55,804 nt of DNA from Candidatus Kuenenia hertensis (GTDB lineage Bacteria; Planctomycetota; Brocadiia; Brocadiales; Brocadiaceae). Under the pieces are notes generated by a model, which did no database searches, was not told the DNA's origin, and saw only the letters and a program-made list of their open reading frames with translations. The stretch covers positions 1 to 55,804 of the forward strand of contig SOET01000029.1 of NCBI GenBank assembly GCA_021646465.1. The letters are read 5' to 3'. Both the position numbers and the translations under genes were made by a program. Shown in pieces: positions 52,606 through 55,804 of the stretch (positions are counted from its first letter, which is position 1; each line of letters starts with the position of its first letter).

Positions 52606-54567
52606 TTAATGATGCCCTGCAGGTTTACATTCCCGCTCCAACGCTCTTCTTTCAGCCATATCGTAAAGCTTCCTTTCTTTCTTTACGTTTATACCGAGAG
52701 CCTCTCTTTTCATTTCGATATGATCCATTAACATCTTCCCGATCTTTTTGATATCAGGCTCGAAATCCCATCTCGCACCTACCTGTTCTTCCAATTCTTT
52801 AGTAAGTAATCTTTGCATGTCAGGGGCCCCTGCCACCGGAGAATTCATTCCAAATACCGTATAAATCCCGGATGCAACCAAATATTGGCCAATAGCAATA
52901 GCCTTTTCACTCATCCACTCCAGACATGCACCTGCAACAGGCAAGTCACTGATATCATTACCCAATCCGCCTTCTTTTGCCATTTCAGAACAGGCAATAA
53001 GAATGCGGCTGTTATCTACACATGCACCGGAATGTAAAACCGGAGGTATGCCAACCGCCTCGCAAACTTCTTTTAATCCCGCACCGCACTGATCTTTGAG
53101 TTCCGGAAGCATCAGACCGCCGGAAGCGCATTGACCCGCTGCGCATCCCGTTGCAACAACCAGGAAATTGTTTGCGATGAGTTCTTTCGCCATCTCAACA
53201 TACGATTGGGTGCATTCGCCAGCTTTCGGGCTTGTGCAACCTGCAATCCCAACAACTCCCCTGATTCTTCCGTTTATGATATTATCATTTAATGGTCTGT
53301 AACTTGCGCGATATCTCCCGCCCAACATATATTTAATTGTTTCATGGCTAAACCCTGCAATAAGGTTAGGTTCGGAAGCGCTTGGAATAAATACTTTTTT
53401 GTTATCACGGTTTTTGTAATTATCTATCGCCATTAAAATAATTTTTTTGGCGGACTCTAATGCACTTTCATCCTCAAATTCAACATGTTCAGCACCTGCA
53501 ATTTTTGCTTTTGATAACGTAGTTATAAGCTTCGTGTGGAAATGTTTTGCCGTCTCGGCAAGCGCCTGCATTACGCATTGAATATCAACAACCATTAACT
53601 CCACCGCACCGGTTGCCATAGCTCCTTCCTGTATGGTCATATGCCCGGCCATGGGGATTCCATGGCGAACAAGAAGTTCGTTCGCGGTACAACAGAGGCC
53701 TGCAATAACAAGACCTTTCGCCCCCGATGCGGATACCGCTTTTTCTACGTCAGGATCGCTTGATGCAAGAACAATTGCTTCGGCAAGCTGAGGTTCATGA
53801 CCATGAACAATGATGTTTACATGATCCTTTTTTATTACGCCAAGATTTGATCTTCCCTGTACCGGCTTCGGCGTCCCGAACATAATATCTTGCAATTCGG
53901 TGGCAATCATGCAGCCTCCCCATCCATCTGCCAGTGAAACACGCATGGCCTGCTTTGTAAGATTTCTATAGTCCTGATCCCCCCCCATGCCGGTCCGGTG
54001 CAGGCTTTCAGTTACCTCCCGATCAATTGCACGGGATGCTATTCCCAATTTTTCCCATATTTTTTGACGCGCCTCAGGAGCTCGTTTGAGAAACAAAAGC
54101 GTTCCGTAAGGTTTGCCAAATTCCATCAATGCCATCTCACCAACCTCTTCGGCAATCTCATTTATTTCTCGGCCCTTGGTTTCTACACCAAAGCACTCGG
54201 CTACCATTTTGAGTTTTTCTATGTCTTTTATACGATAGCCCGGAGCCTCGCCTCTTGCAGTCGACACCAAAAGATGAGCTGCAGCACGGGCATGATCGGA
54301 ATGACAAGCCGTTCCGGCTCCGCACATACGAAGGAAATGTCTTGCGGCAAAAGTGTTTGCATCCGCACCGCAAACACCCCTTTTCGGCCCTGGGCCGAAA
54401 GGGTCAATATTGCATGGTCCATAGTTGCAATGTCTGCAGCATAATGCAAGGCTTCCATAGCCACACTGTGGTAGCTGCGCCTTATATCTATCATAGATCG
54501 TTTCCACTTTCGTTTCACGCATTTTATCAAGCATTATTTGATCTGTTGTCTTCTGCTTTTCTTCCAT
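52606..54567 (-). CDS. acsA: Anaerobic Ni-Fe carbon-monoxide dehydrogenase, catalytic subunit
   Basis: This 653-residue protein has an N-terminal Cys-rich region QCGYGSLALCCRHCNYGPC...GVCGADANTFAARHFLRMCGAG (D- and B-clusters). C-cluster ligands lie in later segments such as HSGACVDNSR and GCAAGQCASGG. It reduces CO2 to CO, which travels through a tunnel to AcsB. The His-rich C-terminus (KPAGHH) may bind metal. It precedes acsB by 26 bp and lies 172 bp after a cooC gene. Confidence 0.97.
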   Translation of the reverse strand: MEEKQKTTDQIMLDKMRETKVETIYDRYKAQLPQCGYGSLALCCRHCNYGPCNIDPFGPGPKRGVCGADANTFAARHFLRMCGAGTACHSDHARAAAHLLVSTARGEAPGYRIKDIEKLKMVAECFGVETKGREINEIAEEVGEMALMEFGKPYGTLLFLKRAPEARQKIWEKLGIASRAIDREVTESLHRTGMGGDQDYRNLTKQAMRVSLADGWGGCMIATELQDIMFGTPKPVQGRSNLGVIKKDHVNIIVHGHEPQLAEAIVLASSDPDVEKAVSASGAKGLVIAGLCCTANELLVRHGIPMAGHMTIQEGAMATGAVELMVVDIQCVMQALAETAKHFHTKLITTLSKAKIAGAEHVEFEDESALESAKKIILMAIDNYKNRDNKKVFIPSASEPNLIAGFSHETIKYMLGGRYRASYRPLNDNIINGRIRGVVGIAGCTSPKAGECTQSYVEMAKELIANNFLVVATGCAAGQCASGGLMLPELKDQCGAGLKEVCEAVGIPPVLHSGACVDNSRILIACSEMAKEGGLGNDISDLPVAGACLEWMSEKAIAIGQYLVASGIYTVFGMNSPVAGAPDMQRLLTKELEEQVGARWDFEPDIKKIGKMLMDHIEMKREALGINVKKERKLYDMAERRALERECKPAGHH

Positions 54568-54739
54568 GACACATTCTCCAATCTTTTTGTTGATAATAAA
54601 ACACAGTTCGATCGGATAATTTTTACTAAGTAATTATCCTGCCGTACTGTCCGTTTCTTCTTCGTTGCCGAGAAGAAATAGAAACGTCAATTATAATGGT
54701 TCAGTTATTGAAATCAAGTGAAAATACAATACAATTTTC

Positions 54740-55513
54740 TTACTTCGTCTTAACAGTCTCTTCTACCTTATTTTTAATTTGTCTGACTTCTTCCAATAAT
54801 GTGCTATTTTCACTGAAAGCAGCTATTCCCTTAATATCTGATTCGAGTATTTTATCATTGTATGAGATAAATCCCAAAACAGGAATACCATCAAGTCCTT
54901 TTTGAATTAAAGCCTTATGTTCTTCAGAAGATACTTTGTTACCAACCACATAAATCGATTTGAGGCCAATATCATCTGCCAATTTTTTTATCTGAAAAGC
55001 TGTTTGAATACTTTTAGAACCTGGTTCTACAATTACAATTAATGCATCTACAGCTTTTACGGTAGCCCGCCCCAAATGTTCAACTCCTGCTTCCATATCC
55101 ACAAGGACAACCTCGTCTCTTTGCACTATTAAATGGCTCAGAAGTGTTCTTAAAAAAGCACTTTCCGGGCAAGCACATCCGCTGCCACCTCGTTTTATGG
55201 CGCCTAAGACCATTAGTTTGATTCCATCCTGTTCCAGAGAAAGTTTATCGGGCAAATCGGAAACAGTAGGATTTAATTTAAAAAACTTTCCATATTCGTC
55301 TGATGCTCCTGTACGTTCTTTTATCAAATCCTTCATTTGACTAATGGGGATAATTTCAGAGACATTCTTAAAACCAAGTGTTACTGCAAGGTTAGAGACG
55401 GGATCAGCATCAATGGTAATTACTTTCTTTCCGTTTTCTTTAAAAACCTTCGCTAATGTTGCAACGAAAGTTGTTTTTCCTACCCCGCCTTTTCCCGATA
55501 TTGCAATTTTCAT
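54740..55513 (-). CDS. cooC: CooC-like CODH nickel-insertion ATPase, second copy
   Basis: This 257-residue MinD/SIMIBI ATPase has Walker A SGKGGVGKTT at about 6-15 and TIDADPVSNLAVTLGF. The metal-binding motif CACPES lies at about 115-120, and VLVDMEAGVEHLGRAT is also present. It should load nickel into the CODH C-cluster. It is located directly upstream of acsA in transcription order. It differs from the 45.3-46.1 kb copy in the metal motif (CxC in a different context), which suggests separate clients. Confidence 0.94.
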   Translation of the reverse strand: MKIAISGKGGVGKTTFVATLAKVFKENGKKVITIDADPVSNLAVTLGFKNVSEIIPISQMKDLIKERTGASDEYGKFFKLNPTVSDLPDKLSLEQDGIKLMVLGAIKRGGSGCACPESAFLRTLLSHLIVQRDEVVLVDMEAGVEHLGRATVKAVDALIVIVEPGSKSIQTAFQIKKLADDIGLKSIYVVGNKVSSEEHKALIQKGLDGIPVLGFISYNDKILESDIKGIAAFSENSTLLEEVRQIKNKVEETVKTK

Positions 55514-55748
55514 AAAATACTATCCTTAATTAATCTGCTAAAACCTGTTTTCATTAAAAACCAAAGTCCATTGAAACTAAATACCAAAAACCTATTTTTG
55601 GCCGTAATCATTACAGATTAGAAACAACTACAAGATAAATTTTAGCAAATAATTTGTTTAATTACCAAACAAAATTCAAAATACAAATCTTTCTGTATTT
55701 TACCGGCATTTGCACGACCTGAATAAGTTTTAAGGTGTATCAATCCGG
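55514..55748. other. Intergenic, AT-rich
   Basis: 235 bp upstream of cooC. A CCAAAAA..TTTTTGG inverted repeat near 55587-55605 is a weak candidate terminator for the gene that ends at 55749. Nothing else was seen. Confidence 0.4.
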
Positions 55749-55804
55749 TTACATCCTTTCGACCTTAACGGCGCATACCTTATACTCCGGCGTCAACGCA
55801 AGGG
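55749..55804 (-). CDS. 3' end of a probable formate dehydrogenase/molybdopterin oxidoreductase
   Basis: The last 17 codons before a TAA stop read LALTPEYKVCAVKVERM. The TPEYK.CAV.V ending is typical of the C-terminus of molybdopterin-dependent formate dehydrogenase alpha subunits. Formate dehydrogenase supplies the first step of the methyl branch, which fits its place next to the CODH/ACS genes. The fragment is too short for certainty; the gene continues beyond the window. Confidence 0.5.
   Translation of the reverse strand, partial: LALTPEYKVCAVKVERM

Overview
The window looks like part of the chromosome of an anammox planctomycete (Brocadiales, Kuenenia/Brocadia-like). That is inferred from a complete carbonyl branch of the Wood-Ljungdahl pathway at moderate GC, next to Fe/S- and corrinoid-dependent carbon metabolism, large secreted caspase-like proteins and planctomycete-style long extracytoplasmic proteins. 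No rRNA, tRNA or CRISPR array was seen.

Layout. (1) 1-8.4 kb: a truncated DUF4258 gene, an AT-rich membrane protein of unknown function, a FadL-like outer-membrane protein, a caspase-FGE fusion, and a convergent second caspase. (2) 8.4-18.2 kb: a phosphate-starvation block, all on the minus strand: psiE - DUF3562 - OprO/P-like porin - pstS - pstC - pstA - pstB - phoU. It begins with a four-unit 11-bp Pho-box-like array. Two identical, inverted 190-bp MITE-like elements interrupt it, one just upstream of the porin and one between pstB and phoU. (3) 18.3-20.6 kb: an SLC13-type transporter and an Rrf2 regulator, each preceded by the same palindrome. (4) 21-30 kb: a second caspase module (CHASE2-adenylate cyclase, FecR-like/caspase/PEGA/CsgG-like protein, TPR/Ig/CsgG-like lipoprotein), a decayed REP-transposase element and a second FadL-like porin. 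(5) 30.2-32.7 kb: fbp-fba gluconeogenic pair with a good sigma-70-type promoter. (6) 32.7-35.5 kb: a gene-poor strip with decayed toxin-antitoxin remnants (DUF433, DUF5615, Phd-like) and one small secreted protein. (7) 35.5-40.2 kb: an AT-rich, tightly packed four-gene operon (N4-cytosine-type DNA methyltransferase, PRTase-like protein, ORC/Cdc6-like ATPase, CARF-like protein). It looks like a conflict/defence system and is the best candidate here for something poorly described. (8) 40.7-55.8 kb: polB and a thioesterase, then the carbonyl-branch cluster acsE-acsD-cooC-RACo-acsC, clpP, acsB-acsA, a second cooC, and the very end of a probable formate dehydrogenase.

How it fits together. The acs genes make acetyl-CoA from CO2-derived CO and methyl-tetrahydrofolate. 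FBPase and aldolase carry that carbon towards hexoses. The Pst/porin/PsiE block handles phosphate scarcity. The two caspase neighbourhoods share architecture (signal peptide, caspase fold, TPR/Ig/CsgG-like domains, adjacent FadL-like barrel) and probably act outside the cytoplasm. Repeats, MITEs and pseudogenes cluster at the borders between these blocks.
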